Source: DATGZX01 sp035296965 (GTDB lineage: Bacteria; Planctomycetota; Planctomycetia; Gemmatales; Gemmataceae). Taken from it: a stretch of DNA of 62,592 bases. Location: contig DATGZX010000251.1 of NCBI GenBank assembly GCA_035296965.1, positions 1 to 62,592 on the forward strand. Direction: 5' to 3'. Shown here one piece after another: positions 61,698 through 62,592 of the stretch. Position 1 is the stretch's first letter. Each line of letters starts with the position of its first letter. The translations under genes and the position numbers were made by a program. A model generated the notes under the pieces. The model was not told the DNA's origin. It made no database searches and saw only the letters and a list, made by a program, of their open reading frames with translations.

Positions 61698-62501
61698 ATG
61701 CAGGTTGTCATTCTTTGCGGCGGCCAGGGCACGCGCATCCGGGACGTTGCTGATGACATTCCCAAGCCGATGATCCCAATTGGCGACCGGCCGATCCTGT
61801 GGCACATCATGAAAAGCTATACCCAGTACGGGTATACCGATTTCATCCTGTGCCTGGGCTACAAGGGCTGGACGATCAAGCGTTACTTCCTCGACTATCA
61901 TCTTGCCAACTCCGATTTCAGTCTGCGCCTCGGCGCGCCGGAGCGGACACACACTCACGGCCCCGATTTGCAAGAAGATTGGCAGGTCACGCTGGCGGAA
62001 ACGGGCCTCGACGCCATGACAGGCTGCCGGGTCAAGCGCATCGAAAAATACATCACCGGCGACCATTTTCTCCTCACTTATGGAGATGGTCTCGCGGACA
62101 TCGACCTAACCAAGCTTGTCCAGTTCCACAAGGCTCACGGCAAGATCGGCACCGTGACCGCAGTCCGGCCGCCCGGCCGTTTTGGAGAAATCGATCTGGA
62201 AGGCAGCCAGGTGGCCGAGTTCAATGAGAAGCCGTTGATCTCGCGCGGCCGCATCAACGGCGGGTTCTTCGTCATGCACCGGGCGATCTTCGATCGTTTG
62301 CCCGAGGATCCCGGCTTGGTCCTCGAGCAGGAACCACTCATCCGGCTGGCCCGTGACGGCGAGCTGATGGCCTACTTGCACGACGGCTTCTGGCAATCGA
62401 TGGATAACAGCAGAGATTACAAGTATCTGAATGATTTGTGGTGCCGGGGCAACGCAGGGCGAACGCATCAAACTCCACCTCAATTATTGAGAGGGCCTTG
62501 A
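61698..62501 (+). CDS. rfbF: Glucose-1-phosphate cytidylyltransferase
   Basis: 267 residues from ATG 61698 (ggagaggct upstream; the longer frame to 61596 is rejected). The nucleotidyltransferase signature is VVILCGGQGTRIRDVADDIP. KPMIPIGDRPILWHIMKSYT and LTYGDGLADIDLTKLVQF (metal Asp) follow. LGYKGWTIKRYFLDYHLANS and KPLISRGRINGGFFVMH are typical of RfbF. It makes CDP-glucose for dideoxy-hexose surface sugars. The tail (TPPQLLRGP) is slightly unusual. A likely sugar cluster continues rightwards. Confidence 0.9.
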   Translation: MQVVILCGGQGTRIRDVADDIPKPMIPIGDRPILWHIMKSYTQYGYTDFILCLGYKGWTIKRYFLDYHLANSDFSLRLGAPERTHTHGPDLQEDWQVTLAETGLDAMTGCRVKRIEKYITGDHFLLTYGDGLADIDLTKLVQFHKAHGKIGTVTAVRPPGRFGEIDLEGSQVAEFNEKPLISRGRINGGFFVMHRAIFDRLPEDPGLVLEQEPLIRLARDGELMAYLHDGFWQSMDNSRDYKYLNDLWCRGNAGRTHQTPPQLLRGP

Positions 62502-62562
62502 TTGGGACAAGTGTACAGGCCTACGATTCTTCCGGACTTTCACCTATTTCCCGGAGGAACGC

Positions 62563-62592
62563 ATGGTTGCTACTACTCACGTGGGGTTGTTT
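62563..62592 (+). CDS. Start of the next gene, cut by the window edge
   Basis: ATG 62563 is preceded by ccggaggaacgc, a good Shine-Dalgarno, and encodes MVATTHVGLF before the window ends. Too short to identify. Position suggests a further gene of the CDP-sugar cluster. Confidence 0.5.
   Translation, partial: MVATTHVGLF

Noticed and set aside
1..62592. CRISPR array, tRNA, rRNA or insertion sequence
   Set aside because: No regularly spaced direct repeats, no cloverleaf with a conserved T-loop, and no transposase-like frame were seen.

Overview
The window looks like a piece of a planctomycete chromosome, most likely from a Gemmataceae/Isosphaerales-type organism. The evidence is two sets of DUF1501 and DUF1549/DUF1553 cytochrome-like secreted proteins, a BBP7-type outer-membrane barrel, a DUF1080 protein, and a giant surface protein with an N-terminal LEAFEDRLVPSG signature. 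There are also many small lipoproteins and short orphan genes with long intergenic spaces. The DNA is GC-rich by eye, and GTG and TTG starts occur. I saw no rRNA, tRNA, CRISPR array or insertion sequence.

Layout. 1-3.3 kb: DUF1549/DUF1553 and DUF1501 pair (DUF1501 cut by the left edge). 3.4-6.0 kb: overlapping XPB-like helicase and DUF790/Bax1-like nuclease genes. 6.1-21.5 kb: mostly unlinked secreted or regulatory genes (purple-acid-phosphatase-like enzyme, sulfotransferase with an apparent in-frame stop, PilZ, response regulator, zinc-ribbon membrane protein, VOC protein, secreted DUF1579-like protein, lipoproteins, DUF1080, BBP7 barrel, SdrD-like/cyclophilin fusion, LecA-like protein). 21.6-30.5 kb: TetR regulator, membrane-fusion lipoprotein and two tandem RND pumps, with a clear palindromic operator. 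30.6-32.8 kb: methyltransferase and an S41 protease lacking the usual catalytic lysine. 33.1-37.4 kb (plus strand): MerR/GyrI regulator with a 19-bp-spacer promoter, ACT protein, metallophosphoesterase, GAF-PP2C phosphatase, hotdog thioesterase. 37.4-48.7 kb (minus strand): pepT, nth, a creatininase-family gene, then a second planctomycete cytochrome/WD40, DUF1549/DUF1553 and DUF1501 operon. That operon is split by a two-gene cassette encoding an ADP-ribosyltransferase-like (DUF3990-like) protein and an unknown partner. 48.8-60.9 kb: nikR, lipoprotein, vWA protein, hemH, 7Fe ferredoxin, priA, an enolase-superfamily gene, two tandem CAT-type amino-acid permeases (one with a soluble insert of about 115 residues), dtd. 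61.3-62.6 kb: a small conserved protein and rfbF, probably the start of a surface-sugar cluster that runs off the right edge.

The most interesting observations are the ART-like two-gene cassette inside the DUF1501/DUF1549 block; a dispersed REP-like element present twice (10.2 and 55.6 kb) with its core in opposite orientations; the bacterial XPB-Bax1 pair; the protease with Phe in place of the catalytic Lys; the sulfotransferase whose reading frame continues for 63 protein-like codons past a TAA; and a paired RND pump with an unusual hydrophobic insert in both subunits. Functions are inferred from motifs read by eye; no database search was possible.
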